Positions 34,444-44,974 are shown, counted from the first letter of the stretch. The stretch: 64,000 nt of DNA from Mycobacterium sp. JS623 (GCF_000328565.1 NC_019966.1:4464001-4528000), one strand, 5' to 3'. Program-made: numbers and translations. Notes: a model not told the origin generated them from the sequence alone.

Positions 34444-35240
34444 TTTCGCGGGATCACCTTGCCCGCGACCGTCCCGCCGTCCACTGGCAAAACGGTGCCG
34501 GTGACGTACCGGGATCGATCGGTGGCGAAATAGAGAGCCGCCTCGGCGACATCCTCGACGGTGCCCTCGCGCTTCAGGGGGCGGTCGTCGCGCATCTGCT
34601 GGCGGATCTTCGCTTCGAATTCCACCAGTTTCTCGCGGTCTTCTCCCGCCGCGGATTTCCGGACAATCGCTGTGCGGATGTTCCCGGGAGCGATGGCGTT
34701 GACGCGAATCTCGTAGTGCGCCAATTCGATTGCGGCGGATTTGGTGAACTGGATGACCGCGGCTTTCGATGCGCGGTAAATCATCACGCCGCCGCCGGCC
34801 TGAATTCCGCCGATCGAGGTGATGTTGATGATGGATCCGCCGCCGTGTTCGGACATGTGGCGTGCGGCGTCACGCGTCCCCGCCATTACGGCGCCGACGT
34901 TGATCGCCATCACCTTGTGAAAATCCGAGAGGTCGTCGTCCATGAAGCGGCGGTGCATCGTGCCGGATACGCCCGCGTTGTTGACCATGACGTGCAGACC
35001 GCCGTATTGCTCGACCGCCGTCGACACGAGCTTGCCGACTTGATCGAAGTCGGCGACGTCGCTCTCGAGAAACAGCGCGCTATCGCCGAGCTCCGCGGCG
35101 AGCGCCTTTCCGCCGTCGGAGTCGACGTCGCCGATCACCACCTTGGCGCCTTCGGCGGCGAACCGCCGCACCAGTCCTTCGCCGAGCCCCGACGCGCCGC
35201 CGGTGACGATGGCGACCTTGCCCGTCAGTTCGTCAGCCAT
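34440..35240 (-). CDS. SDR family oxidoreductase
   Basis: A 266-residue classical SDR: TGGASGLGEGLVRR, VNNAGVSG, Ser in NITSIGGI, YRASKAA and the end TVLPVDGG. A 3-hydroxyacyl-CoA or hydroxysteroid dehydrogenase role is likely. The ATG at 35240 lies inside the hydrolase gene (16-bp overlap), and its stop overlaps the TetR GTG. NAD preference is suggested by the aspartate after the second strand (GDVDSDG). Confidence 0.9.
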   Translation of the reverse strand: MADELTGKVAIVTGGASGLGEGLVRRFAAEGAKVVIGDVDSDGGKALAAELGDSALFLESDVADFDQVGKLVSTAVEQYGGLHVMVNNAGVSGTMHRRFMDDDLSDFHKVMAINVGAVMAGTRDAARHMSEHGGGSIINITSIGGIQAGGGVMIYRASKAAVIQFTKSAAIELAHYEIRVNAIAPGNIRTAIVRKSAAGEDREKLVEFEAKIRQQMRDDRPLKREGTVEDVAEAALYFATDRSRYVTGTVLPVDGGTVAGKVIPRK

Positions 35241-36082
35241 GAAGCAGGTACCTTTCGTTGCACCCCGGTCAGGAAATCCACCAATACATGGTTGACCACC
35301 GATGGTTGTTCAATCTGCGGGCAGTGACCGGCCTTTGGCACCACGCAGGAGTGACCACCGGGAATCTGCGCGGCGATCTCGGCGGCCCACCCAGACGGCA
35401 AGAGTTTGTCGCACTCCCCTTCCACCACCAATGTCGGAACCGTGATCCGCTCGTACGATCGCTTGCTCGACGGAAGCGGTGGCGGGTCCAGTCCCGGTCG
35501 CCGAAACCGCGCCGCGGCCAACGCTTCCCATGCTCCCGGGGCGATGCTTGATTCATAGCGGCGCCGCACGTAGCCGTCGTCGGCGGGGTAGGACGGGTCG
35601 TAAAAGAGAGCCTCGACGATTCGCCGCATCCCGGGAAGCGTTGCGTCGTAGTCGTATAGCGCGGCCGAGTACTCGTTGCGCTGGATCTCGCCGCCTCCGC
35701 AGATCATCACCAAGCTGCGGGCAGGCAACACCGGCGATTCAGAGGTGACGTCGACGAACATGTTGACCGCGCCCATGGAATTGCCAACGAAATGTGCTGA
35801 CTCGACACCAATGGCCTCACAAAACCGCGCGATGTGTCTGATCCGCATACCGCGGCCGTCGTTGAAATCGATGACCTTCGCCGAACCCCCGAACCCGAGC
35901 ATGTCCGGCGCGAGCACGCGATGATGTGACGCCAGCGCCGCGATATTGCGCCCCCACCCGATCTCTGCGCTGACGCCGAACTCACCGCCGTGCAACAGCA
36001 CGACCGGATCGCCCTGCCCCGCTTCGAGATAGCTGGTGACCAGGCCGTCGACCAGGATCGTCTTATGGGCAAAATCCGTCAC
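35225..36082 (-). CDS. Alpha/beta hydrolase, meta-cleavage-product-hydrolase-like
   Basis: A 285-residue alpha/beta hydrolase with the nucleophile elbow VGNSMGAVN, the oxyanion loop LLHGGEFG, an aspartate in VEGECDKLLP and the histidine in KAGHCPQIEQP. Small residues near the elbow (GNSMGG-like) recall C-C bond hydrolases (MhpC/BphD/HsaD). The GTG at 36082 overlaps the flavin reductase stop (GTGA); the longer ORF has an implausible Arg-rich N-terminus. This is a second such hydrolase besides the one at 44092, which may mean two ring cleavages. Confidence 0.87.
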   Translation of the reverse strand: MTDFAHKTILVDGLVTSYLEAGQGDPVVLLHGGEFGVSAEIGWGRNIAALASHHRVLAPDMLGFGGSAKVIDFNDGRGMRIRHIARFCEAIGVESAHFVGNSMGAVNMFVDVTSESPVLPARSLVMICGGGEIQRNEYSAALYDYDATLPGMRRIVEALFYDPSYPADDGYVRRRYESSIAPGAWEALAAARFRRPGLDPPPLPSSKRSYERITVPTLVVEGECDKLLPSGWAAEIAAQIPGGHSCVVPKAGHCPQIEQPSVVNHVLVDFLTGVQRKVPASWLTN

Positions 36083-36669
36083 GCGGTTTCCCAGGCGGCG
36101 CGGGCGAACGTCAGCAGTTGGGTGGCGAGCAGGTCGAGCTGACCCTGGATGCCAGTGTCGGCGAGTTGGCCTGCCGCATCCCAGATTTCGTCGGCGGAGT
36201 TGATCGCGACACCCAATGGAGTGGGCCACGCACGCAGGGCGTGCCCGATGCTGCGCAACTGGCCCAGCGTTCCGACCGCCGCCTGCCATCCGTATGCACA
36301 ACTGATGCAGCCCCACGGCGTGTTATCGAGGTAGACCCGCGGATCTTCGCGGAGATCCTCGATGTAATCCAGCGCGTTCTTGACCAGCCCCGACACCGCC
36401 CCGTGGTAACCAGGTGAGCCGACGACGACTGCGTCGGCCGCACGGAGGGCGCTGACGAGTTCGTGCGCCTTGGGCGTGCGTTCCAGTTCGTGCGGGGCAT
36501 ACATAGGCAGGTCGAGGTCCTCGCCGGAGAAGAACTTCGTCCGTCCGCCCTGGCGTTCAACGGCTTCCAGGCAGTAGCGCAGTGCGCGTTCGGTGGACGA
36601 GTTGGCCCGGAGCGTTCCGCCGAGCCCGACGACCAGCGGTGCGCCGCCCGTGGTTGTAGATGCAGTCAC
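36079..36669 (-). CDS. NADPH-dependent FMN reductase-like flavoprotein
   Basis: A 196-residue flavodoxin-fold reductase. It has the FMN phosphate loop GLGGTLRANSSTERAL, GSPGYHGAVSGLVKNALDYIED (described in part) and SCAYGWQAAVGTL. It would supply reduced flavin to a two-component monooxygenase, most likely the luciferase-like protein encoded upstream in the same run. GTG start 8 bp after the cyclase stop. The C-terminal 60 residues are divergent. Confidence 0.87.
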   Translation of the reverse strand: MTASTTTGGAPLVVGLGGTLRANSSTERALRYCLEAVERQGGRTKFFSGEDLDLPMYAPHELERTPKAHELVSALRAADAVVVGSPGYHGAVSGLVKNALDYIEDLREDPRVYLDNTPWGCISCAYGWQAAVGTLGQLRSIGHALRAWPTPLGVAINSADEIWDAAGQLADTGIQGQLDLLATQLLTFARAAWETA

Positions 36670-36677
36670 GTCCCTAC

Positions 36678-37667
36678 CTACTTGATGGCGATCGGGTTGA
36701 TGGGTGAGCCGACCGCACCGGTCACCCGCAGTGGTGGAGCGACGAGCTGGAATTCGTAGACGCCGTCGGCGGCGCAGTCGGCGGCCAGTGCCGTCAGGTC
36801 CCAGTACTCGCCGAGCATCAAGCCCATATCGCGCAGGCACAGCATGTGCATCGGCAGGAACGCGCCTTCGACACCGGACACCGGGTTCTCGACCATCAGG
36901 TTGTCGGCCGCGACGGCGGCTACCTCGTGGTCATGCAGCCAGGACGCGCACGTCCAGTCCAGGCCAGCGCCAGGTTCGCCGCCGTCGCCGGTCTCCAAAA
37001 AGCGTGCCCACCAACCGGTTCGGACCAGGACGATGTCACCGCGCCGGACCGTGACGCCCTGAGCCTTCGCGGCCGTGTCGAGTTCGTCGGGCGTGATCGG
37101 ATCACCCATCTCGCAGAACGTCTGCACTCCGCGCAGCCGGACGATGTCGAGCAGCACACCGCGCGACGTGATGCCCTTGATGTCGACCTTGTCGATCCCG
37201 CAGTGGAAGGCACCCGCACTGGTCACGGAGTTCGCCGGGAACCCGTTGTAGAGGTAGTCCTCGTAGTAGACGTGCGATAGGGCATCCCACTGAGTGGCGG
37301 CCTGCAGCGGCATGATGATGATGTCGTCGTTGAACCTCATCGGGTTGCCCTCGAAATAGCCGGCCAGCTGGCCGGCGGCGGGATTGGTCAACCACTTTGG
37401 ACCGTACTCGAGCAACGTGGCTGCGTCGCCGCCGTCGATGGTCATCACGTGCAGCGGGTTCTGCCGGAAGTGGAACGCGCCCTGCGGCCCCGACGAGCCG
37501 AAGTCGACGCCCAACGGAAAGACCTTGCCGTGCTTGACGAGGCTGGCCGCCTCGGCGACCTTCTCTGGCGTGATGAAGTTCAGCGTCCCGACCTCGTCGG
37601 CGTCACCCCACCGGCCCCAGTTGCGAATGTCGTCGGCGACGCGGCGGAAGTCACTCATCCCGGCCAT
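36678..37667 (-). CDS. Cyclase family protein (kynurenine formamidase-like)
   Basis: A 329-residue protein of the cyclase family (PF04199 type), which holds metal-dependent hydrolases such as kynurenine formamidase and isatin hydrolase. The family signature HxGTHxDxPxH appears here as QAATQWDALSHVYYED: the Asp and last His are kept but the first two histidines are glutamines. This Gln form is common among large bacterial cyclase proteins of degradation clusters. ATG at 37667 with GAGAGG 7 bases upstream, overlapping the SDR by 17 bp. It may hydrolyse a lactone or ester formed by the monooxygenase. Confidence 0.84.
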   Translation of the reverse strand: MAGMSDFRRVADDIRNWGRWGDADEVGTLNFITPEKVAEAASLVKHGKVFPLGVDFGSSGPQGAFHFRQNPLHVMTIDGGDAATLLEYGPKWLTNPAAGQLAGYFEGNPMRFNDDIIIMPLQAATQWDALSHVYYEDYLYNGFPANSVTSAGAFHCGIDKVDIKGITSRGVLLDIVRLRGVQTFCEMGDPITPDELDTAAKAQGVTVRRGDIVLVRTGWWARFLETGDGGEPGAGLDWTCASWLHDHEVAAVAADNLMVENPVSGVEGAFLPMHMLCLRDMGLMLGEYWDLTALAADCAADGVYEFQLVAPPLRVTGAVGSPINPIAIK

Positions 37668-38463
37668 TGCTCAACCTCTCACCAATCGTGCCGCCATCCA
37701 CCCAGATCACTTGTCCGGTGATGTAACTGGCGGCCTGGCTGTTCAGAAAGACAAGCACACTGGCCTGTTCGTCGGGTTCGGCTGCGCGGCCCAGCGGCGT
37801 GCGGAAAGAATCCAAGAACTCTGGCCCGTACGCAGTTCGCAATTGGTCGAGGATCGGGGTGTCGGTGACCCCGGGTGCCGTGCAGTTGATCCGGATTCCC
37901 TTGGCGCCCAATGCTGTGACGTTGGCCATCCCGTAGAGGATGATCGCCTCTTTAGAAAGCCGGTAGCCGCCGCCGTCGGCGACCGGCTCTGGGTTGCGCT
38001 CGCACCACTTGATGCCGTCGGCCATCGACTCAGTCTCCAGCAGGCCCGCGGTCACAGAGCCGTTTTCCCGGTAGGCCGACGCTGCCAACGATGACACGTT
38101 CGCGATCGCGGAGCCTTGCGGCATTTTTGGCACCATCCCCTCGATGAACCGCCGGGTGCCCAGGAAGTTGATGGTGACCACCCGAAATGGATCCCCGATA
38201 CCCGACGACACGCCAGCGATGTTGAAGACCGAGTCGACAGGGCCGTCTATCGCCGCGACGGCCCGGTCGATCGACCCTGCGTCGGCAAGGTCGACTTCGT
38301 GAAACTCCTTGAGCTGCAGCGCGGGCCGCCGCATGTCGAGGCCGACGACCTCAGCGCCGAGGTCGGTCAGCTGTCGCGCGACGCATGCGCCGATACCGGA
38401 CGCGCAGCCGGTGACGACGGCACGTCGGCCGTCGTAGCGGAAGAGCTCCTCGGTCTGCGTCAT
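37651..38463 (-). CDS. SDR family oxidoreductase
   Basis: A 270-residue SDR resembling 3-alpha-hydroxysteroid dehydrogenase-type enzymes: AVVTGCASGIGACVARQL, a shortened central region with NIAGVSSG, NVSSLAASAY, then an insert of about 30 residues, YRLSKEA and the end GQVIWVDGG. The insert before the Tyr-Lys pair is typical of bacterial 3-alpha-HSD/carbonyl reductase. This supports alicyclic or steroid-like alcohol substrates. It lies 9 bp after the luciferase-like gene. Confidence 0.88.
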   Translation of the reverse strand: MTQTEELFRYDGRRAVVTGCASGIGACVARQLTDLGAEVVGLDMRRPALQLKEFHEVDLADAGSIDRAVAAIDGPVDSVFNIAGVSSGIGDPFRVVTINFLGTRRFIEGMVPKMPQGSAIANVSSLAASAYRENGSVTAGLLETESMADGIKWCERNPEPVADGGGYRLSKEAIILYGMANVTALGAKGIRINCTAPGVTDTPILDQLRTAYGPEFLDSFRTPLGRAAEPDEQASVLVFLNSQAASYITGQVIWVDGGTIGERLSNGRDE

Positions 38464-38472
38464 TTGTCAGCT

Positions 38473-39816
38473 CTAGTCTTCACTGCTCCTCGCGTCCGCA
38501 GAAGGGTTCCTGCTTGTCCAACCTTCTCCTGACTTGAGTTTCGCAGCGGCGGCCTCGATGCCCGCGTTCATTTCCTCCATCGCCAGCGACACCTCGTTGG
38601 CGGTGTAGTTCTCGCGACCGGTGGGCAGGCCGCCGAATGAGTAGGTCTCGTCGAACAGGGGCGCTTTCGAGGCGGCCCTGCGAGCCTCAGCCTTTTCGAG
38701 GATGGGCTCCATGCGCCTGGCCTTTTCGGCCGCCACCTTCTCCTCGCGCTCGATGAACTCGGGCAACACGTCCTTGCCCATCAGCTCGATCGACTCCATC
38801 GTCTCTTCGTGGCGGCGCGGGGTCAGTAGCAGGATCAGCTCGTCAACACCGCTCTCCTCGTAGCCACGCAGGAACTCGCGCACCGTGGCCGGGCTGCCGA
38901 TCGGGCCGCGGTCGGGCCCGTACACGATGCTGGGATCCTTCTCGATCTCCTCGAGATGCCGCTTCCAGACGCCGGTGCGCCCGGGCGTGTGCATGCCGGT
39001 CATGTAGTAGTGCATGATGCCGAACGCGAAGAACCCGCCGCCCTTGCCGAGGCGTTCGATGGCTTGCTCGTCGGTGGGCGCGACCATCATCGACAGGTCG
39101 CCGCCGATCGCGAGGATATTCGGGTTCATCTGCGGCGTGACAGGGACGGCACTTTCCTCGAATTCTTTGTAATAGCCGTTGACTCGCTCCGCCAGCGGCC
39201 CGGGCCCGGTGTACGCGAAACTCAGTGCGCCGAGGCCCTTTTGCGCGGCCATCGACACCGATGCCGGCCTAGTGCACGCGACCCACACCGGAGGATGCGG
39301 CTTCTGTAGAGGCTTGGGCACCACGTTGCGCGGCGGCATCTCGACGTGCTCGCCCTTGAAGCCGGTGAACGGCTCTTCGATCATGCAGCGGATCGACACC
39401 TCGAGCGCCTCTTCCCACATCTTGCGCTTGTCGGCGGGATCGATGCCGAACCCACCGAGCTCGCCGACCGACGACGACTCGCCGGTGCCAAACTCCACCC
39501 GGCCGTTGGAGAGGAGATCGAGCGTGGAAACCCGCTCGGCGACCCGCGCTGGGTGGTTGACAGCGGGCGGCAGATGCATGATGCCGAAGCCCAGCCGAAT
39601 ATCCTTGGTGCGCTGGCTCGCTGCGGCCAGGAAGATCTCCGGTGCGGTCGAGTGACAGTATTCCTCGAGGAAGTGGTGTTCGGTCAGCCACACCGTCGAA
39701 AAACCCGCCTTGTCCGCGGCCTCGACCTCGTCGAGCCCGTCCTGGAAGAGCTTGTGCTCATCGTCGGGCGTCCATGGCCGGGGCAGCGGAAATTCGTAGA
39801 ACAGGGAAATCTTCAC
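38473..39816 (-). CDS. LLM-class flavin-dependent monooxygenase (luciferase-like)
   Basis: A 447-residue bacterial-luciferase-like TIM-barrel monooxygenase that uses reduced FMN from a partner reductase. The N-terminus [37 protein letters not shown] and the GRVEFGTGES segment are family motifs. The last 90 residues are a charged, helical tail beyond the barrel. GTG start with AAGGAGG upstream, overlapping the KstD-like gene by 4 bp. Baeyer-Villiger or ring hydroxylation chemistry is plausible. The FMN reductase at 36079 is the likely partner. Confidence 0.9.
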   Translation of the reverse strand: MKISLFYEFPLPRPWTPDDEHKLFQDGLDEVEAADKAGFSTVWLTEHHFLEEYCHSTAPEIFLAAASQRTKDIRLGFGIMHLPPAVNHPARVAERVSTLDLLSNGRVEFGTGESSSVGELGGFGIDPADKRKMWEEALEVSIRCMIEEPFTGFKGEHVEMPPRNVVPKPLQKPHPPVWVACTRPASVSMAAQKGLGALSFAYTGPGPLAERVNGYYKEFEESAVPVTPQMNPNILAIGGDLSMMVAPTDEQAIERLGKGGGFFAFGIMHYYMTGMHTPGRTGVWKRHLEEIEKDPSIVYGPDRGPIGSPATVREFLRGYEESGVDELILLLTPRRHEETMESIELMGKDVLPEFIEREEKVAAEKARRMEPILEKAEARRAASKAPLFDETYSFGGLPTGRENYTANEVSLAMEEMNAGIEAAAAKLKSGEGWTSRNPSADARSSED

Positions 39817-41558
39817 TTGCTTCCTCCTTGGAAGATCGGGCGGTCTTGTTGGTTGATCGCGGATGTGTTTGCGATGTGTTTGGCCGCGACGTAGCCAAAC
39901 GTCATGGCCGGGCCGATGGTGGCGCCCGCCCCGGCGTAGCTGCGTCCCATCACTGCGGCCGACGCATTGCCAACGGCGTAAAGGCCTTTCACGACGGTGT
40001 CGTCCTCGCGCAGCACACGCGCGAACTCGTCGGTACGCAGGCCGCCCGACGTGCCGAGGTCGCCGAGGATGATCTGGAATGCGTAATACGGCGGCTTGCC
40101 CAGCGGGTACAGGTTGGCGTTGGGCAGTGTCGGGTCGCCGTAGTAGTTGTCGTAGGCCGAATCGCCGCGGTTGAAGTCGTCGTCGTGGCCCTTGCGCGCC
40201 AACTCGTTGAACCGGTCGGCGGTTGCGCGCAGATTCTCTGCGGGAACGCCGATCTTCGCGGCGAGTTCGTCAAAGCTGTTGGCTTCCTTGACTACACCGG
40301 ACTCCAACCACGCCTTGGGCACCTTCCAGCCTGTGGGTACCGGAGCGAACGGAACCTTCGGGATTGGCAGGTGACCGGCGACGACGTAACGGTGGAAGGA
40401 CCCGATGTCGGTGATCAGCCAGCACGGGATGTGCGTGACGCCGGAGCGCTGGCCGTCGATCATCGCGTGGGCGAAGTCCATGTAGGGCGCCGCCTCGTTG
40501 ATGAATCGCTTGCCGTCGCCGTTGACAACGAACTGAGACGGCATCATGCGCTCGTTGAGCATGAACTGCAGTCGTCCGTCGGGCCAGCAGATCGCAGGAA
40601 ACCACCATGCCTCGTCGAGCAGGTCCGTCGAGCCGCCGACCTTCTGCCCCGCCCGGATGCCGTCGCCGGTGGCGGCGGGATTGCCGAAGCTCCAGTCCTT
40701 CTCGAGCACCGGCAGATGCTCGCGGCGCCAGACCATGTCGTGGTCGAACCCGCCGCTGGCCAGGATCACCCCGCGCAGGGCCCGGATACGTTGTTGCTTG
40801 CCGTCCCGTTCGACCACCGCTCCCGTCACGGCGCCGTCGACGTCGGTGATGAGTTCGGTCATCGGCGAGTTCAGCCACAGCGGAACCCCCTGCTGTTTGA
40901 GCGCCAGCCGCATCCGGGCGGCCAGAGATTGGCCGATCGCGGCCATCCGGTCACCGAAAACACGCGCCCGGAACATCCGCCAGATCAGCTTCAGCAGCAC
41001 CGCTTTGCCACGCCTGTTTTGCCGCACTTGGTAGAACAACCGAAGATCCTTGGGCGCGAACCAGATGCCCTTGGGCGCAAGCGCCAACGGCTGCAGCAGG
41101 TTCTGCTCCTCGTCGCCGAGCGTGCGCAGGTCGATTGCCGGTACGTTGATGGTGCTGCCGAGCTCGGAGCCGCCCGGCAGCTCGGGGTAGTAGTCCGCGT
41201 ACCCGGGTTTCCACACGAATTCGAACCACGGGCTGAGCTTTTCGAGGAATTCCATCATCTCCGGCGCGGCGTCGACGTACTGCCGCAGCCGCGCGTCGCT
41301 GACCAGACCGCCGGTGATCTGCTTCAGGTAACCGAAGACCTCATCAGGGTTGGGCACATAGCCTGCCTTGCGCTGGCTCGGCGCACCAGGGACCCAGATG
41401 CCTCCGCCGGACAACGCGGTAGAACCACCGAACTGCGAGGACTTCTCGACGACGAGCGTGTCGAGTCCCGACGCGTCGGCGGCCAGTGCTGCAGTCATGC
41501 CGCCGCCGCCGGAGCCGATCACCAGCACGTCGACGGTGTAATCGAAGTGGTCAGACAT
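39813..41558 (-). CDS. FAD-dependent 3-ketosteroid-dehydrogenase-like flavoprotein
   Basis: A 581-residue flavoprotein of the KstD/fumarate reductase-like family, which inserts a C=C bond next to a ring ketone. The dinucleotide motif is [15 protein letters not shown], then [20 protein letters not shown]. The C-terminal part has [17 protein letters not shown] and [17 protein letters not shown], which hold the catalytic Tyr and Gly-rich loop in KstD. It overlaps mhpB-like by 8 bp. The real ring substrate may be steroid-like or another cyclic ketone. Confidence 0.9.
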   Translation of the reverse strand: MSDHFDYTVDVLVIGSGGGGMTAALAADASGLDTLVVEKSSQFGGSTALSGGGIWVPGAPSQRKAGYVPNPDEVFGYLKQITGGLVSDARLRQYVDAAPEMMEFLEKLSPWFEFVWKPGYADYYPELPGGSELGSTINVPAIDLRTLGDEEQNLLQPLALAPKGIWFAPKDLRLFYQVRQNRRGKAVLLKLIWRMFRARVFGDRMAAIGQSLAARMRLALKQQGVPLWLNSPMTELITDVDGAVTGAVVERDGKQQRIRALRGVILASGGFDHDMVWRREHLPVLEKDWSFGNPAATGDGIRAGQKVGGSTDLLDEAWWFPAICWPDGRLQFMLNERMMPSQFVVNGDGKRFINEAAPYMDFAHAMIDGQRSGVTHIPCWLITDIGSFHRYVVAGHLPIPKVPFAPVPTGWKVPKAWLESGVVKEANSFDELAAKIGVPAENLRATADRFNELARKGHDDDFNRGDSAYDNYYGDPTLPNANLYPLGKPPYYAFQIILGDLGTSGGLRTDEFARVLREDDTVVKGLYAVGNASAAVMGRSYAGAGATIGPAMTFGYVAAKHIANTSAINQQDRPIFQGGSK

Positions 41559-42492
41559 CGAGCACCGCCGTTCGGATCGCGAAGCCCGCGATCAGTTCCG
41601 GTGCAGCCCGGTAGAACCGATGCTGTGTGTGATAGGGCCCGTGCGCGGCCAAGGCCGCGAAAGCGGCCACCCACGTGCGGATTTCGTGTGCCGAGTGGCC
41701 GGCTTCCTTCTCGATCCACGCGTTCGGCCACGCGTCGACGTCGGCAAGCCGGTTGGAGTCGAGCAGTTCCAGAAAAGCATGGTCCCAGTCGGGGTTGAGG
41801 GGCGCAAGCGTGCCCTGCCCGTGTGCGAACTCCCGCGCGGCTTCCACCACCGCGACCTGCCTGGCCTGTCGCTGCTCGGGCGTCATCGGATTGCCGTGCA
41901 CGATCCGGTCCAACGCCCCAGGCGGAGCCGTCGCCAGTGTCGGCACCGGCGGATCATGCGACAGCCCACCGGAGCCGATGACCAGTACCCGCTTGCCGAG
42001 CGTCGCAAGGTACGTCCCAACAGCGGCGCCCAACGCCCGCACCCGACGCAGTGGACCGAGCGGGGTGGCGACCGAATTGATGAAGATCGGGACCACCGGC
42101 CGGGCCGTCGCGTCGCCGAACAGCTTCTGCAGCGGTTGCACTGTGCCGTGGTCGACGTCCATGCTGGCCGAGATCGCCACGTCGACACCGGATTCCAGGA
42201 CGGCCGTGGCGCATTCGATCGCGATCTCCTCGGGCACGTCCAGCGGTCCGGCGTAGGTGTCGTAATCACCGACGCCTTGCGCTGCGGTGCCGATGCAGAA
42301 CGGTGGCATCGTCCGGTAGAAGAAGCCGTTGTAGTGATCGGGCGAGAAGATGACTACCAGTTGAGGGTCGTACGCGGTGACGAACTCGCGCGCCCCCCGC
42401 AGCGCAGAGTCGATGTCGTCAAGCAGTTCCTGCGACGGTCCCGGAAGATTCAGCAGTGGACTGTGCGACATGCAGCAGAGGGCGAGTGGCAC
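41551..42492 (-). CDS. mhpB: Class III (LigB-type) extradiol dioxygenase, MhpB-like
   Basis: A 313-residue Fe(II) extradiol dioxygenase matching 2,3-dihydroxyphenylpropionate 1,2-dioxygenase (MhpB, about 310-314 residues). CCMSHSPLL gives an iron histidine, SPDHYNGFF the second, and [12 protein letters not shown] and [10 protein letters not shown] the acid/base histidines of this enzyme. It would open a catechol ring carrying a side chain. GTG start with GGAGG 5 bases upstream. It overlaps the hydroxylase gene by 74 bp in another frame. Confidence 0.9.
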   Translation of the reverse strand: MPLALCCMSHSPLLNLPGPSQELLDDIDSALRGAREFVTAYDPQLVVIFSPDHYNGFFYRTMPPFCIGTAAQGVGDYDTYAGPLDVPEEIAIECATAVLESGVDVAISASMDVDHGTVQPLQKLFGDATARPVVPIFINSVATPLGPLRRVRALGAAVGTYLATLGKRVLVIGSGGLSHDPPVPTLATAPPGALDRIVHGNPMTPEQRQARQVAVVEAAREFAHGQGTLAPLNPDWDHAFLELLDSNRLADVDAWPNAWIEKEAGHSAHEIRTWVAAFAALAAHGPYHTQHRFYRAAPELIAGFAIRTAVLDV

Positions 42493-44089
42493 CGTTACCT
42501 CCTCCCTGGGTCAGACAAAGAACTTTGAACAGCGAGGTGGACACCTCTGGTGCGCGTTGGGCGATGCAAGCGCCCGCGATGCAGCGATCAGGCCGCAGGA
42601 ACAACACCGACTCGGTGTGCGCGTCGAACCAAGATTTCAGAGCGCCGGTGCGATCGCCGACGATCACGACGTCGGGGTCGTCGTGCCCCGTCCAGTGCAA
42701 CTGTGGCATCGGCCGTACGGCAACGAACGTGGCGCCCAACGCTTTCCACCGGTCGAATACCTCGCCGCCGAGCAATGCACGCGGGTTGTTGCTCCAACAC
42801 AGCACGGCGAAGCCCGGCCCCAGCACATCGTCGAGCAGAATGTTCTGCTGTTCACGAGTGTCGACTCGCGGCTGGATGAACAGCGTGCCCGTCGGCGAGG
42901 TGTCCTCACCGGCGTGGACCACCGCGCCCTCCGTGTACCGCGGCATGGGCTTGAACCTCATCTCGAGGGTGTAGCGCTTCAGCGTGGGCACCACTGAGGC
43001 GGCGTGAATGACGCGGTCGCGCAGCGCGGCCACCCGCCGGTTGGTCGGCGAGATGACTCGGCCCACCAACGTCGACAGGTCGATCATCGCGCGGGCGTGC
43101 CTGCGACGTTCGACGTCATAGGTGTCGAGCAGGGCGTCGTCGGCGCGGCCGTTGACCACCGCGGCGAGTTTCCAGCCGAGGTTCGCCGCATCCCGGATGC
43201 CGCTGTTGTAACCCTGTCCCTGCCATACCGGCATCAGGTGTGCGGCGTCGCCGGCCAGCATCAGCCGACCCTCCCGGAACGCGCCTGCGATGCGCGAGTG
43301 GTGGGTGTAGACGCGGTGCCGAATGATGTCGACGCGCTCCGGGTGCGGCACAAGTTGCGCGAGCATCCGTCGGATAAACACGGGATCCTCGGCCTCTTCG
43401 TCGGACTCGTCGCCGTGAATCATGAACTCGAAGCGGCGAATTCCGTGCGCAATGGCGATCGAGGCGTACGGGCGCGCAGGATCCGCGCCGACCTCGCTGT
43501 TGGGATGGCCGAGCGGATCGTTGGCACAGTCGATGACGAGCCACCGCGTCGCGGAGGTGGTGCCGTCGAACGACACCCCCATCAGGCGGCGGGTGACACT
43601 GCGCCCGCCGTCGCACCCCACCACATAACGTGTCCGCACAGGCTGCTGCCCGTCGGTGAACTCGACCGTCACGCCGTGGTCGCTTTCGATGCACGTCTGC
43701 ATCCGATGCCCGAATCGAACCTCGACGTGGTCGAAACGCTGGAGACCGCCGAACAATTCGGCGTCGACCATCGGTTGAACGAAGCCGTTGCGCTTGGGCC
43801 ATCCGAATCGCGCATCGGGCGGTGCCATCTCGGCAAGCAGCTTGCGCTTGGCATCGAAGAATCGCAGGATCTGGTTCGGGACGGTGTGTGGCAGGACACG
43901 GTCGACAAGGCCGATCGACTGGAAGGTGCGCAGCGCCTCATCATCGAGTCCGACGCCGCGGGGGTAGTCGATGAGAGTGTCGCGTTCCTCCACGACGAGG
44001 GTCCGAACTCCCTGCAGGCCAAGGATATTCGCCAGGGTAAGGCCGGAGGGGCCGGCCCCGACGATGACGACGTCCGCCTCGTTGGTCAT
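42419..44089 (-). CDS. mhpA: FAD-dependent aromatic hydroxylase, MhpA-like
   Basis: A 556-residue group A flavoprotein monooxygenase, like 3-(3-hydroxyphenyl)propionate hydroxylase. It has [17 protein letters not shown] (FAD), [13 protein letters not shown] (the DG motif) and [23 protein letters not shown] in pieces (GD motif, FAD). It would hydroxylate a phenol to a catechol for the MhpB-like enzyme. The ATG at 44089 is 2 bp after the hydrolase stop; the ORF is open far upstream but that part has no homology. The last 25 codons overlap mhpB. Confidence 0.9.
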   Translation of the reverse strand: MTNEADVVIVGAGPSGLTLANILGLQGVRTLVVEERDTLIDYPRGVGLDDEALRTFQSIGLVDRVLPHTVPNQILRFFDAKRKLLAEMAPPDARFGWPKRNGFVQPMVDAELFGGLQRFDHVEVRFGHRMQTCIESDHGVTVEFTDGQQPVRTRYVVGCDGGRSVTRRLMGVSFDGTTSATRWLVIDCANDPLGHPNSEVGADPARPYASIAIAHGIRRFEFMIHGDESDEEAEDPVFIRRMLAQLVPHPERVDIIRHRVYTHHSRIAGAFREGRLMLAGDAAHLMPVWQGQGYNSGIRDAANLGWKLAAVVNGRADDALLDTYDVERRRHARAMIDLSTLVGRVISPTNRRVAALRDRVIHAASVVPTLKRYTLEMRFKPMPRYTEGAVVHAGEDTSPTGTLFIQPRVDTREQQNILLDDVLGPGFAVLCWSNNPRALLGGEVFDRWKALGATFVAVRPMPQLHWTGHDDPDVVIVGDRTGALKSWFDAHTESVLFLRPDRCIAGACIAQRAPEVSTSLFKVLCLTQGGGNGATRPLLHVAQSTAESSGTVAGTA

Positions 44090-44091
44090 CG

Positions 44092-44955
44092 TCAATGGCC
44101 CACCAGAAACTCGAGGTGAAGCGCGTTGAAGGTCTTGGGATCCTCGTACTGCGGCCAGTGCCCGCAGCCCGGCATCACTTCGAAGCGGGCGCCGGGGATC
44201 ATCGATGCCATGCGGCGGCCCTCGGCGATGTCGGCGGTCGGGTCGTCGCTGGTCCACACCACCAGCGTCGGCACGGTGATCGCACCATACTCCGCCGGGC
44301 CGAGCAGGTTGCGTGCGCGGATCTCCGGATCCTGCAGCGCCATGATGTCTTTCATCGCGGCGACGAAGCCGGGTTGGCGATAGACGCGTTGCCTGCTTGC
44401 GACGATATCGTCGTAATCCTTGGACTTGTCGGCCATCAACCATTTGATCCGGGCCGCAACGGTCTCCCACGTCGGGTTCTCGGCGGCCGCCATCGACAGC
44501 GTGATGATTCGCTTCATCACCTCTGGGTCGGCCTGGGAACCGCCCGCGGTGTTGAGCACCAACTTGTCGATCCGATCCGGGTGATCGAACGCTGCGCGGG
44601 CCGCCACCCAGCCGCCGAGTGACTCGCCGCTGATGTGCGCGCGCTCGGCGCCGATGGCGTAGAGGAAAGCCATTAGGTGGTCGACATAGTGCCGCACCTC
44701 GAGGGGATGCCCCGGCTTGTCGGTGTAGCCATGGCCGAGCATGTCGATCGACCAGGTCGAGAAGTGTTCGGCGTGGGCTTCGAGGTTGCGCACGTATGCC
44801 TCGGCGTGACCGCCCGAGCCATGCAGAAACACCAGCGCGGGCTTGCCGGGATCGCCGGTGCGCAGGTAGCGGGTGCGCACCCCGCCCGCGTCGAGGTAAC
44901 CCTGCGAGAACGGGACGCCCTGAAGATCGCTCCAGATGCTCTCGAACTCCGCCAC
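44092..44955 (-). CDS. mhpC: Alpha/beta hydrolase, MhpC-like
   Basis: A 287-residue alpha/beta hydrolase fitting the C-C hydrolase of a meta-cleavage pathway. [14 protein letters not shown] gives the oxyanion loop, [11 protein letters not shown] the nucleophile elbow, [11 protein letters not shown] the acid and [12 protein letters not shown] the histidine. It is the first gene of the minus-strand run and is divergent from iclR, with operator site 5 twenty bases upstream of its ATG. The following genes encode MhpA- and MhpB-like enzymes, which supports this role. Confidence 0.87.
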   Translation of the reverse strand: MAEFESIWSDLQGVPFSQGYLDAGGVRTRYLRTGDPGKPALVFLHGSGGHAEAYVRNLEAHAEHFSTWSIDMLGHGYTDKPGHPLEVRHYVDHLMAFLYAIGAERAHISGESLGGWVAARAAFDHPDRIDKLVLNTAGGSQADPEVMKRIITLSMAAAENPTWETVAARIKWLMADKSKDYDDIVASRQRVYRQPGFVAAMKDIMALQDPEIRARNLLGPAEYGAITVPTLVVWTSDDPTADIAEGRRMASMIPGARFEVMPGCGHWPQYEDPKTFNALHLEFLVGH

Positions 44956-44974
44956 TTGATCCCCTCTTGACTGC

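Noticed and set aside
39642..41798. 718-codon plus-strand open frame
   Set aside because: It lies antisense to the KstD-like flavoprotein, which has clear FAD motifs; long antisense frames are expected at this GC content.
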